From positions 186,001-250,000 of the forward strand of contig CANMOQ010000002.1 in NCBI GenBank assembly GCA_947499505.1: DNA of 64,000 nt. Reading direction: 5' to 3'. Within the stretch, counting starts at the first letter, position 1. Each line of letters begins with the position of its first letter. The position numbers and the translations under genes are program-made. The notes beneath the pieces are model-generated. The model saw only the letters and a program-made list of their open reading frames with translations. It had not been told where the DNA came from and did not search any database. This DNA is from an uncultured Erythrobacter sp. Lineage in GTDB: Bacteria > Pseudomonadota > Alphaproteobacteria > Sphingomonadales > Sphingomonadaceae. Below, one piece after another: positions 42,516 to 51,292 of the stretch.

Positions 42516-45296
42516 ATGACGGCCGTGCCCGGCCCCGCCAAGACGCCGCGCGTGCCTCGGCAGCGCGCGATCGTCGATCGCCGTCTTCTGGCGGAGCAGG
42601 TCACTGCTTTTGCTGAGGAGCACGGAGCCGATGCGCGCGCGCAAATTGTCGAGGCGCTGCGCAGCGCCTTGGACGCAGGGCGCGCAGAACTGGCTGAGCG
42701 GCTGAAGCAAAAACCCGCTGCCGGATATGAATGCGTTCACGGCCATTCGTTCCTGATCGATCAATTGGTGCGCGTGATCCATGATTACGTGACGGTCCAT
42801 GTCTATCCGATAGCCAATCGCACGACCGCAGAGCGCCTCTCGATCCTGGCGGTTGGCGGTTATGGCCGCGCAGAAATGGCGCCGCATTCCGATGTGGACA
42901 TTGCCTTTATCATCCCGATGAAACGCGCGCCCTGGTGCGAGCAGGTGATCGAGGCGATCCTCTATCTGATGTGGGATCTCGGCCTAAAGGTCGGTCATTC
43001 CAGCCGCACCATTTCCGACACGATGAGCATGGCGAAGGAGGATCTGACGATCCGCACCGCTCTGCTCGAAGGGCGCTTCATCTGGGGCGACCAACAGCTT
43101 TATGATGAGCTGAGCGCCCGTTTCTGGAGCGAGGTTGTCAGCGGCAGCGAGCGGCAGTTCCTCACGCAAAAGCTCAATGAACGCAATGAGCGGCACAAGC
43201 GGATGGGCAACAGCCGCTATGTCGTGGAACCAAACATCAAAGAGGGCAAAGGCGGCCTGCGCGATCTGCAAACGCTCTATTGGATCGGCAAATATATTCA
43301 CCGCGCCCGCAACGCCGCCGATCTGGTCGATGTCGGCCTGCTGACCAGCCAAGAATACCGCAGTTTCCGACGCGCAGAGGGGTATCTGCTGGCAGTTCGA
43401 TGCCACATGCACGATCTCACCGACCGGGCCGAGGACCGATTGACATTTGATCTGCAACGCCAAGTGGCGGAGCGGATGAATTTCGCCGATCGGCCGGGCA
43501 AGAGCGCGGTTGAACGCTTCATGCAGTTCTATTTCCTGCAGGCGAAACGCGTAGGCAGCCTGACCGGCGTCTTCCTCGCTCACCTCGACCAGAAGTTCGC
43601 GAAAAAGCGCGCCTCCAGCGGCTTCTTTGCCGGTTGGGGTCAAAAGTCTCGCACGCTCAAGGGCTACACCGTGTTTGGCGGCAAGATTAAGGCCCCGACC
43701 GACAAATGGTTCCGCGATGATCCGGTGCGCCTGATTGAGCTGTTTCAACTGGCGGAGGCCGAGGGGCTGGAAGTTCATCCCGAAACCATGCGCCAGGCCG
43801 ACCGTGACAGCCGCCTGATCAACCGCGCGGTGCGCCGGGATAAACGCGCCAATGCTCTGTTCCTGTCGCTGCTCGGCGGGCGCAATGATCCTGAGACTGC
43901 ACTGCGCTGGATGAATGAGGCGGGCGTTTTTGGCCGCTTCGTGCCCGATTTTGGCCGCGTGAACGCTCAGATGCAATTCGACATGTATCACCACTACACC
44001 GTCGACGAGCATACGATCCGCGCGATTGGGCTGCTCAACAAGATCGAAAAGGGTGAGCTGAAAGACGACCATCCACGCGCAACCCGGATCATTCACAAAC
44101 TCAAATCGCGCCGCGCACTCTATGTCGCGGTGCTGCTGCATGACATTGCCAAGGGGCGCGGCGGCGATCACTCCGAGCTCGGCGCGGAAGTCGCCGAAGA
44201 GCTGTGCCCGCGCTTTGGCCTGGACGAAGAAGAGACCGAGCTGGTCGCATGGCTGGTGCTGCAACATCTGCTGATGAGCTCCACCGCGCAGAAGCGTGAC
44301 CTCACCGACCCGCAGACCATCGAGACCTTCGTGGCCGAAGTGCAAAGCCTGGAGCGCCTGCGCAATCTCGCGATCCTGACCGCCGTCGACATTCGCGCGG
44401 TTGGGCCCGGTACCTGGAACAGCTGGAAGGGTCAGCTGCTGGGCGAATTGTTTGATGGTGCGCAAGAGCGGCTGCGGCTGGGCCATATGCGCCACGGCCG
44501 CAAGGAACGCGTCGCGGCCAAGAAAGCAGCGGCGAGCGAATTGCTCGGCGATAAATCGGCGCTGGTCGAGGAAGTCGGCGATCTGCTGGGCGATGCTTAT
44601 TGGATTGCTGAGCCCGAAGACATCATCGCGCTCAACCTCGTGCAATATGATGTAGCCCGCAAAATCGAAGATCACCTCTCAATCCATTGCGAAGTCTATG
44701 AGAAGCGCGGCGCAACCCTCGTCAGCGTGATCGCGGCCGATGATGCAGGCTTGTTTTACCGCATTGCGGGCGGCATTCATCTGGCCGGGGCGAACATCAT
44801 TGATGCCCGCATCCACACCGCGAAGAGCGGCTATGCGGTCGATAACTTCCTGGTCCAGGACCAGCATGGTCAGCCATTCAGTGAAGACACGCAGATTGCC
44901 CGCCTGAAGACAGCGATCACCGATGCGCTTACGGGCAAGACGTCGTTGGTGCCAAAACTCGCCGCCCGCCCGCTGCCGCATCGCCAATCAAAGGCGTTTT
45001 CTGTCGCCCCGCGCGTCAATTTCGACAACGAGGCCTCTGGCCGCTTCACCCTGATCGAGGTCACCGCACGCGATCGCCCGGCTTTGCTAAACCGCTTGGC
45101 CCATGCACTCTATCAGTCGAACCTGATCGTCCAATCTGCCCATATCACCGCCTATGGTGAGCGGGTGGCGGATACGTTCTACGTGACCGATTTGACCGGC
45201 GCGAAGGTGACAGCGAAAGAGCGTCTGGATGAAATTCGCAGCGCGCTGCTCGAGGCGGCAAGCGATGAGAAACAGCGCGAATTGGAGAAGGCGTGA
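42516..45296 (+). CDS. glnD: Bifunctional PII uridylyltransferase / uridylyl-removing enzyme
   Basis: A 926-residue nitrogen sensor that uridylylates PII when glutamine is low and removes UMP when it is high. Nucleotidyltransferase motif GGYGRAEMAPHSDVDIAF (about 110-130), GlnD helical linker, HD domain with HDIAKGRGGDHSELG (about 545-560), and two C-terminal ACT domains (TLVSVIAADDAGLFYRIAGG and TLIEVTARDRPALLNRLAHALYQ) that bind glutamine. All key residues are present. No other ntr genes are adjacent. Confidence 0.96.
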   Translation: MTAVPGPAKTPRVPRQRAIVDRRLLAEQVTAFAEEHGADARAQIVEALRSALDAGRAELAERLKQKPAAGYECVHGHSFLIDQLVRVIHDYVTVHVYPIANRTTAERLSILAVGGYGRAEMAPHSDVDIAFIIPMKRAPWCEQVIEAILYLMWDLGLKVGHSSRTISDTMSMAKEDLTIRTALLEGRFIWGDQQLYDELSARFWSEVVSGSERQFLTQKLNERNERHKRMGNSRYVVEPNIKEGKGGLRDLQTLYWIGKYIHRARNAADLVDVGLLTSQEYRSFRRAEGYLLAVRCHMHDLTDRAEDRLTFDLQRQVAERMNFADRPGKSAVERFMQFYFLQAKRVGSLTGVFLAHLDQKFAKKRASSGFFAGWGQKSRTLKGYTVFGGKIKAPTDKWFRDDPVRLIELFQLAEAEGLEVHPETMRQADRDSRLINRAVRRDKRANALFLSLLGGRNDPETALRWMNEAGVFGRFVPDFGRVNAQMQFDMYHHYTVDEHTIRAIGLLNKIEKGELKDDHPRATRIIHKLKSRRALYVAVLLHDIAKGRGGDHSELGAEVAEELCPRFGLDEEETELVAWLVLQHLLMSSTAQKRDLTDPQTIETFVAEVQSLERLRNLAILTAVDIRAVGPGTWNSWKGQLLGELFDGAQERLRLGHMRHGRKERVAAKKAAASELLGDKSALVEEVGDLLGDAYWIAEPEDIIALNLVQYDVARKIEDHLSIHCEVYEKRGATLVSVIAADDAGLFYRIAGGIHLAGANIIDARIHTAKSGYAVDNFLVQDQHGQPFSEDTQIARLKTAITDALTGKTSLVPKLAARPLPHRQSKAFSVAPRVNFDNEASGRFTLIEVTARDRPALLNRLAHALYQSNLIVQSAHITAYGERVADTFYVTDLTGAKVTAKERLDEIRSALLEAASDEKQRELEKA

Positions 45297-45335
45297 GGGT
45301 GGAGGGCGCGGGTGGCTGCGCCTAAACAAACCAAA

Positions 45336-45812
45336 CTAACCGCCCGCCATCACCAATAGCATTGCGATTTTGCGGCTATCAAAACCGACGAAAGCCCATT
45401 CAAAGGTCGCCTCAGAAATTGGGTTCCATAGCCCATCAAACCGATTGCTCAGGATCGTGCGCTGCGCTGGTTCAAAGGCGTCGATGAACGCGTTTGCGCA
45501 AGTTCCTGCTCGCTCTGCGCCCAGCCAGGTTTGCCGCTGAACCATTTCGCGCTCAAATGCATCTGACATCACTGTGGTCGCGGCTCTTGCTCCGCTGGCA
45601 TCCGCGCTAGCATCGAGCATTTCCCAATTGAACCCGATTTGTTTGAAGCCAAATTGAGCGACGAACCTGTCCGCAATCACGCTCGGTGCATCGAAGCATT
45701 CCTCAAGCGATGCATATTCAAAACGGACCTCCGCCATCGCGCCAAGCGGCTCCAGCCAGTCGGCGCCAAAGGCCTTTAGTTCGGCAAGATCATCGGGCGC
45801 TGCGGCATTCAT
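45336..45812 (-). CDS. Hypothetical 158-residue protein
   Basis: I recognise no family. The protein is soluble and mixed alpha-beta, with a conserved-looking acidic N terminus and a C-terminal FVGFDSRKIAMLLVMAGG. Codon use matches the chromosome, and it lies five bases from the YggS gene on the same strand, so it is likely cotranscribed. Function unknown. Confidence 0.6.
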   Translation of the reverse strand: MNAAAPDDLAELKAFGADWLEPLGAMAEVRFEYASLEECFDAPSVIADRFVAQFGFKQIGFNWEMLDASADASGARAATTVMSDAFEREMVQRQTWLGAERAGTCANAFIDAFEPAQRTILSNRFDGLWNPISEATFEWAFVGFDSRKIAMLLVMAGG

Positions 45813-45817
45813 GGAGC

Positions 45818-46483
45818 TTAGCCCCCGCGCGCGCCGAACAGGGCCGTGCCGACCCGCACATGGGTCGCGCCCAATTGCACGGCGGTCTCATAATCGCCGC
45901 TCATCCCCATCGAAAGACCAACGAGGCCATTATCCTGCGCAAGCTTGTGCAGCAGCGCGAAAAACGGCGCTGGCTCAATGTCCGCTGGCGGCAGGCACAT
46001 CAGGCCCGCGATCGGAATACCCGCCTCGCGCGCCTTGGCGAGCAGATTCGGGACATCGGCAATGGCGCAGCCGCCCTTTTGCTCCTCCGCGCCAATATTG
46101 ACTTGGATAAAGCACGGCACCTTCCTGCCCGTCTTGTCCATCGCCTTGGCCAAAGCCTTCAGCAGGCTTGCCCGGTCGAGGCCGTGGATACAGTCGAAAA
46201 GCTCAACCGCGTCCTGAGCCTTGTTCGATTGCAATTGGCCGATCAGATGCAGCTCTACATCGGGATATTGCTCCCGCAGGGCGGGCCATTTGTCCTGCGC
46301 CTCTTGCACGCGGTTTTCGCCAAACACGCGCTGCCCCTCTTCAAGCAGCGGCACGATCCGCCCTGCCGGATGGGTCTTGCTGACCGCGATCACGGTCACA
46401 TCCTCGGTCTCGCGCCGGGCGATCTTACGCATCTTGGCAATTTTGGCCTGCACTTCGCCAAGCGGTGTTTGAGCTATTTCCAT
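45818..46483 (-). CDS. yggS: YggS/PROSC-family PLP-binding protein
   Basis: A 221-residue PLP homeostasis protein with a single TIM-barrel domain. PLP-binding Lys in VIAVSKTHPAGRI (about residue 36), then FGENRVQEAQDKW, HLIGQLQSNKA, and the phosphate-binding GLSMGMSGDYETAVQLGATHVRVGTALFG at the C terminus. It has no catalytic activity in known members and buffers PLP in the cell. The start at 46483 is divergent by 35 bases from the next gene. Confidence 0.95.
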   Translation of the reverse strand: MEIAQTPLGEVQAKIAKMRKIARRETEDVTVIAVSKTHPAGRIVPLLEEGQRVFGENRVQEAQDKWPALREQYPDVELHLIGQLQSNKAQDAVELFDCIHGLDRASLLKALAKAMDKTGRKVPCFIQVNIGAEEQKGGCAIADVPNLLAKAREAGIPIAGLMCLPPADIEPAPFFALLHKLAQDNGLVGLSMGMSGDYETAVQLGATHVRVGTALFGARGG

Positions 46484-46518
46484 ATCGTCTTGTCCTTTGC
46501 CCGCGCTATAGCGGAGCC

Positions 46519-47079
46519 ATGGCGTCACACCAGACCATCGCTGCCGGCTTGCCCAATTTGTGGCTCATTTCTGATGCGCGCAATGATGCTGGACTGGCGC
46601 AGGCCCTGCGCGCCTTGCCGCGCGGCAGCGGGTTTATCTATCGCCATTATCACTTGGATGATCCGGCTCGGTGGGAGCGGTTTCGCGCGCTGCGCGCAGT
46701 GGCAAAGGCGCGCGGGCATGTGGCTATTTTGGCCGATAGCGCGCTAACCGCGCGGGAATGGGGCGCGGATGGCATTTACGGCCCGCCCCGTTCATTGACC
46801 CCGCGCCGCTCAGACATGCTGCATCTTGCCACCGCACATGACCTCCATGAAATTGGCCTTGCGAACCGCTTTGGCGTGGACGCTGTGCTGCTTTCGCCGG
46901 TGTTCCCCACCCGATCCCATCCCGGCGGCAAGGTGCTTGGAACCGCTCGTTTTCAAAGCCTTAGCCAGTACTGCCAAGCGCCCGTCATCGCGCTCGGCGG
47001 CATGAATGCTCAGCGCGCAAAGCGGCTAACCTGCCGCAATCGTCCGGTTCGCTGGGCTGCGATCGACGGGCTTTCCTGA
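46519..47079 (+). CDS. Thiamine-phosphate synthase/TenI-like protein
   Basis: A 186-residue truncated-looking thiamine-phosphate synthase-type TIM barrel: LPNLWLISDARNDAGLAQALRALP, GFIYRHYHLDDPAR, then ILADSALTAREWGADGIYGPPRS, AVLLSPVFPTRSHPGGKVLGTARF and VIALGGMNAQRAKRL. It is about 20-30 residues shorter than ThiE (usually about 210), so a TenI-type or minimal ThiE is possible. No other thiamine genes are adjacent. Confidence 0.75.
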   Translation: MASHQTIAAGLPNLWLISDARNDAGLAQALRALPRGSGFIYRHYHLDDPARWERFRALRAVAKARGHVAILADSALTAREWGADGIYGPPRSLTPRRSDMLHLATAHDLHEIGLANRFGVDAVLLSPVFPTRSHPGGKVLGTARFQSLSQYCQAPVIALGGMNAQRAKRLTCRNRPVRWAAIDGLS

Positions 47080-47202
47080 CGCATTAGCCGTTGGCCGCCG
47101 ACGCCCGCGCCCTCCACCAGTTTCACCGCACTATCGCTCTTGGCTTGACCCCGAGTCCTCGCTCTGCGATTCTTGGACCACCAATTCAAAGGACGCGAGA
47201 AT

Positions 47203-49578
47203 ATGGCGACACGGGCCATCAACACCAGAAAAGCCAATCCAGACTGGCGGGCCGCTTTCCGCCGGTCGATGCGCCGCTTTGCGCAGATGACTGGCGCGGC
47301 CGCGCTGATCGGGACGCTCGGCTTTCTCTCGCTCTCGCTCGCCAGCTACACGCAAACCGACCCTAGCCCATCCACCGCCGCCGCGGCCAATGAAGTCAGC
47401 AATTGGATGGGCGTATGGGGCGCATGGGCGGCCGACCGGGTGCTGTTCGCATTCGGCCTGACTGCGATCCTGCTCTTGCCGCTGCTCTATATCTCCGCCC
47501 GCAAATTGTGGCTTGATGTTGAAAACGGTGACGAAGAAGAGACCACGCGCTGGTGGCTGCCGACCGGGCTGCTCTTGATCGCAATGGTCCTGCTCTCGAC
47601 CGTGCTCTCGCTCGCCTTTGACGGGACAGGCGGCACGTTGCCCGCGCAATTGGGCGGTGTTTCGGGGCTGCTTGGAGCCTCCGCGATCGAGGCGGTGGCC
47701 GCAAGATTTGGCGAAGGCGCAGAAGGCTGGGTTATCCTCGGCCTCGCGCTTGCCTCGCTCGCCGCCGGAGTTGCGCTGCTCACGCGTATCTTCGCGATTG
47801 ATTGGCGGGCGCTGCTGACGTTGCCAGACTTTGTGCGCGGCAAATTGCTCGCGCGCGTGCCCGGCTTTGGTGCCCTGCCCGACGGGCCAGACCTGTCGCT
47901 GCCCAAGCTTTCTGGAGAGCCCAAAAAGGCCAAAGCCAAGGGTAAGGACAAGGCCGAGCCGGTCATTGAACCATCCCCGCGCCGCGCGCCGGAGATCACC
48001 GATCCATCCGCTCCGCCGAAGCGCGCGACTATGCCCAAGACGAAGCAGCGCGACATGTTCGCGACTTACGATCTGCCCAGTCTCGATCTGCTCACCCCGC
48101 CGCCAGAGGATTTCGCGCCCAAGCTCGACAAGCTGGCGCTGGAGCGCAATGCGCGCCTGCTCGAAAACGTGCTCGACGACTTCAATGTGAAGGGCGAGAT
48201 CACCGCCGTTCGCACAGGGCCCGTCGTCACCATGTACGAGCTGGAACCTGCACCGGGCATCAAGGCGAGCCGCGTGGTTGGCCTGGCCGAAGATATCGCG
48301 CGCAACATGTCGGCCATTTCTGCGCGTGTTTCGCCTATCCCGGGTAAGACCGTGATGGGCATCGAGCTGCCGAATGCTGACCGCCAAATGGTGATGCTGA
48401 AAGAGCTTGCCGCCTGCGCCGACTTTGCCGAAAGCAAGGGCGCTTTGCCGATGATCCTGGGTAAGGATATCGCCGGTGAGCCGATCATCGCCGACCTTGC
48501 CGCCATGCCGCACCTGCTGGTCGCGGGCACCACCGGCTCTGGTAAGTCGGTTGGCCTCAACTGTATTCTCTTGTCGCTCCTGTACCGCTTCACACCGGCC
48601 GAATGCCGGATGATCCTGATCGACCCCAAAGTGCTGGAACTCGCAAGCTATGATGATATCCCGCACTTGCTATCCCCCGTGGTGACAGAGCCGCATAAGA
48701 GCGTGCGCGCGCTCAAATGGGCGGTTGAGGAGATGGAGCGGCGTTACCGCATGATGTCCTCGGTTAACTCGCGCAATATTGGCAATTTCAACGAGAAAGT
48801 GAGCGCGGCTGCCGCCAAGGGGACGCCGCTGGGCCGCCGCGTGCAGACCGGGTTTGACCCAGAAACCGGCGAAGAGCTGTACGAAGAAGAACAGCTCGAT
48901 TACGAGCCATTGCCGCTGATCGTGCTGATCGTCGATGAGCTGGCGGACTTGATGGTCACCGTGGGCAAAGAGATCGAAGTTCTGATCCAGCGCCTCAGCC
49001 AGAAATCGCGCGCCGCCGGTATCCACCTGATCATGGCAACTCAGCGTCCATCGGTCGATGTTATCACCGGTGTGATCAAAGCCAACTTGCCGACCCGCAT
49101 CAGCTTTAAGGTCACCAGCCGCATCGACAGCCGCACCATTCTGGGCGAGCAAGGCGCAGAGCAGCTGCTGGGCAAAGGCGACATGCTGTACAAGCCGAAC
49201 ACCGGCGCGATGATCCGGGTTCACGGTCCGTTCGTATCGGACGAAGAGGTCGAAGCAGTGGCCGATTTCTGGCGCGCTCAGGGCAAGCCTGACTATGTCG
49301 ATGCGGTCACCGAAGAGCCGGAAGACGGCGGCGGATTTGCCTTTGAAGACGAAATGACCGCCAGCGATGATCCGGCCGAGCGCAAATATCGCCAAGCCTG
49401 CCAAGCGGTGTTTGAAGCGCAAAAGGCCAGCGGTTCGTGGCTGCAACGGCAAATGGGCGTCGGCTACAACACTGCGGCGAAATGGATCGAGCGGATGGAG
49501 AGCGAAGGCCTGGTCGGCCCGGCAAACCATGTCGGCCGCCGCGAGATTTACCGCGATCAGGACGGCAACCCGCTCTAA
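47203..49578 (+). CDS. ftsK: DNA translocase FtsK
   Basis: A 791-residue division-linked DNA pump. Residues 1-190 contain four membrane helices. The motor has the alpha domain ITAVRTGPVVTMYELEPAPG, Walker A GTTGSGKSVG (about 445), Walker B LIVLIVDELADLM (about 570) and AGIHLIMATQRPSVDVITG. The C-terminal gamma winged helix (RQMGVGYNTAAKWIERMESEGLVGPANHVGRREI) binds KOPS. A short basic linker (residues 240-280) joins the halves. The start at 47203 follows AAGGACG; the upstream in-frame ATG at 47173 lacks a site. Confidence 0.95.
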   Translation: MATRAINTRKANPDWRAAFRRSMRRFAQMTGAAALIGTLGFLSLSLASYTQTDPSPSTAAAANEVSNWMGVWGAWAADRVLFAFGLTAILLLPLLYISARKLWLDVENGDEEETTRWWLPTGLLLIAMVLLSTVLSLAFDGTGGTLPAQLGGVSGLLGASAIEAVAARFGEGAEGWVILGLALASLAAGVALLTRIFAIDWRALLTLPDFVRGKLLARVPGFGALPDGPDLSLPKLSGEPKKAKAKGKDKAEPVIEPSPRRAPEITDPSAPPKRATMPKTKQRDMFATYDLPSLDLLTPPPEDFAPKLDKLALERNARLLENVLDDFNVKGEITAVRTGPVVTMYELEPAPGIKASRVVGLAEDIARNMSAISARVSPIPGKTVMGIELPNADRQMVMLKELAACADFAESKGALPMILGKDIAGEPIIADLAAMPHLLVAGTTGSGKSVGLNCILLSLLYRFTPAECRMILIDPKVLELASYDDIPHLLSPVVTEPHKSVRALKWAVEEMERRYRMMSSVNSRNIGNFNEKVSAAAAKGTPLGRRVQTGFDPETGEELYEEEQLDYEPLPLIVLIVDELADLMVTVGKEIEVLIQRLSQKSRAAGIHLIMATQRPSVDVITGVIKANLPTRISFKVTSRIDSRTILGEQGAEQLLGKGDMLYKPNTGAMIRVHGPFVSDEEVEAVADFWRAQGKPDYVDAVTEEPEDGGGFAFEDEMTASDDPAERKYRQACQAVFEAQKASGSWLQRQMGVGYNTAAKWIERMESEGLVGPANHVGRREIYRDQDGNPL

Positions 49579-49589
49579 GGCGGCTGGCC

Positions 49590-50015
49590 ATGCCCAATGA
49601 GACCATCCAGCAGGGCGAGCAGGACCACGCAATCATTCTGTTCGATGCCGAATGCGTGCTGTGCTCAGCCAATGCGCGATTTGTCCTAAAGTTCGACGAC
49701 GCGGCTTATTTCCGCCTCGCCTCTATGCAGAGCGATGTTGGCGCCGATCTGTTTCGGCGCTTCGGCATTGACCCCGCCGATCCCGACACAATCATCGTGG
49801 TCGAGGGGGACACAGCCCGGCGTGACAGCGATGCGGTAATCGCCATTTACGAAGGGCTGGGCTGGCCGTGGAAAGCGGCCAAAGTGCTACGCATGTTCCC
49901 GCGCGCGCTGCGCGACCCAGTCTACCGCCTGACCGCGCGCAACCGCTATAAGATCTTTGGCAAGCGCGACACCTGCTGGCTGCCGCCGGAGCATTTGCGG
50001 GACCGCATGCTGTGA
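49590..50015 (+). CDS. DCC-family thiol-disulfide protein (DUF393)
   Basis: A 141-residue protein of the DCC family, named for the motif D-x-x-C-x-x-C: here ILFDAECVLCSANARFVLKFD, with both cysteines present. The C terminus has the family's PRALRDPVYRLTARNRYKIFGKRDTCWLPPE. Family members are predicted thioredoxin-fold proteins of unknown partner. It begins 11 bases past ftsK and is likely cotranscribed with it. Confidence 0.9.
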   Translation: MPNETIQQGEQDHAIILFDAECVLCSANARFVLKFDDAAYFRLASMQSDVGADLFRRFGIDPADPDTIIVVEGDTARRDSDAVIAIYEGLGWPWKAAKVLRMFPRALRDPVYRLTARNRYKIFGKRDTCWLPPEHLRDRML

Positions 50016-50049
50016 AAAGCACGCTGATAATCCGCCTTCCGTAGCTCCA

Positions 50050-50090
50050 AAAACAAAGGGCGCGGCCCGGCGTCATGCCAGACCGCGCCC
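50050..50090 (-). terminator. Intrinsic terminator after pstS
   Basis: Reading on the minus strand, GGGCGCGGTC...GGCCGCGCCC forms a stem of ten pairs with about 13 bases in the loop, directly followed by TTTGTTTTT. This is a textbook intrinsic terminator for the pstS transcript, 24 bases past its stop. Confidence 0.85.
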
Positions 50091-50113
50091 CAAGCGCATA
50101 TTGTGTCGCTGGA

Positions 50114-51178
50114 TTACTCGCCTGCTGGCGCTTCCAGCTCAGCCTTGGTCAGTGTCAGAAGGTCGGTTACCCGTGCTTCGTTTGCGGCCATCACGTCGGC
50201 TGGCGATGCAACCAGGCCGATCTTGGCAAGCGGGCCGTCAGCCTTCCAGTTCTTGACCCACTCAGCGAGGTATAGATCGAGACCCGGGATCGCGTTCATG
50301 TGGTTTTTCTTCACGTACACATAGAGCGGACGCGCACCAGGATAAGCGAAGCTGGCGATGTTGTCGTAAGTTGGATCGACATTGTTCATCGGCAGGCCTT
50401 TGACCTTGTCGGCGTTCTCTTCGAGGTAAGAGAAGCCGAACACGCCAACCGCGCCCGGATCGTTTTCAATCTTTTGAACGATCAGATTGTCCTGCTCGCT
50501 CTGGTCAACATAGGCGCCGTCGCTGCGCACTTCGGTGCACACTTGTTGATGCTTGTCTTTGTCTTCTGCCTTCAGCGCTTCCATTTCTGGATTGCTGTCA
50601 CAGCCAGCCTCAAGCACCAATTCCTTCAGCGCGTCGCGCGTGCCAGATGTTGATGGCGGGCCGTAGACCAAGATCGGTTCCGCTGGCAGCGATGGATCAA
50701 CATCGGCCCAGGTCTTGGCGGTTTGCTCGCCGCCATATGGGTTTTTCGCCAGTGCTTCGTAGACGATCTTTGGCGTGAGGTTCAGCGAGATGCCGTCTTG
50801 CGCAGCGGCAAAAGCAATCCCGTCGAGGCCCACTTGCAATTCGATGATGTCAGCGACGCCGTTCGATACGCAGGTTTCAAACTCGCTGACCTTCATGCGG
50901 CGCGAGGCGTTGACCATGTCTGGTGTGCTGGCGCCTTCGCCGGTGCAGAACAGCTTGATGCCGCCGCCAGAGCCAGTGGATTCGATCAATGGTGATTTGT
51001 AGTCAGGGTTCGAGCGAGCGAAGCTCTCAGCCACTTGCTTGGCGAACGGATAAACCGTCGAAGAGCCAACGGCGCGGATCGAATCGCGGGAACCGCCAGC
51101 GCCGCCTCCGCTTTCGCTGCAACCAGCGACTGCGACCGAAGCCATAAGAGAGATTGCAATTGTTTTAGTGAGTTTCAT
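50114..51178 (-). CDS. pstS: Phosphate-binding lipoprotein PstS
   Basis: A 354-residue periplasmic phosphate-binding protein of a high-affinity importer. Lipobox LMASVAVAGC20, then the phosphate site AVGSSTVYPFAKQVAESF and SGGGIKLFCTGEGASTPDMVNASR, with YGPPSTSGTRDALKELVLEAGC further on. It is unusual among PstS for its lipoprotein form, as in other sphingomonads. A clear Pho box lies at 51223-51244, 45-66 bases upstream of the start. The pst permease and ATPase genes are not next to it. Confidence 0.92.
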   Translation of the reverse strand: MKLTKTIAISLMASVAVAGCSESGGGAGGSRDSIRAVGSSTVYPFAKQVAESFARSNPDYKSPLIESTGSGGGIKLFCTGEGASTPDMVNASRRMKVSEFETCVSNGVADIIELQVGLDGIAFAAAQDGISLNLTPKIVYEALAKNPYGGEQTAKTWADVDPSLPAEPILVYGPPSTSGTRDALKELVLEAGCDSNPEMEALKAEDKDKHQQVCTEVRSDGAYVDQSEQDNLIVQKIENDPGAVGVFGFSYLEENADKVKGLPMNNVDPTYDNIASFAYPGARPLYVYVKKNHMNAIPGLDLYLAEWVKNWKADGPLAKIGLVASPADVMAANEARVTDLLTLTKAELEAPAGE

Positions 51179-51222
51179 CAGGATGGTCCTTGATAGAAGA
51201 ATTCATCGGCGCGCTATGCGGC

Positions 51223-51244
51223 CTATGTGACATGCTTATGACAG
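51223..51244 (-). promoter_or_regulatory. Pho box upstream of pstS
   Basis: On the minus strand CTGTCATAAGC and ATGTCACATAG (positions 51244 to 51223) are two tandem 11-base repeats matching the PhoB consensus CTGTCATAAAT CTGTCACAAAT. Position and spacing suit activation of pstS under phosphate limitation. Confidence 0.85.
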
Positions 51245-51292
51245 CAGCAGGCAGGGCGCAGATGCACGCCGCGCCATGCCGCCGCCGCGAAA

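Noticed and set aside
42984..44675. 563-codon minus-strand frame inside glnD
   Set aside because: Long antisense frames are expected in high-GC genes; glnD is complete and certain. The same applies to 47131-48666 in ftsK and 58853-60463 in the aminopeptidase gene.
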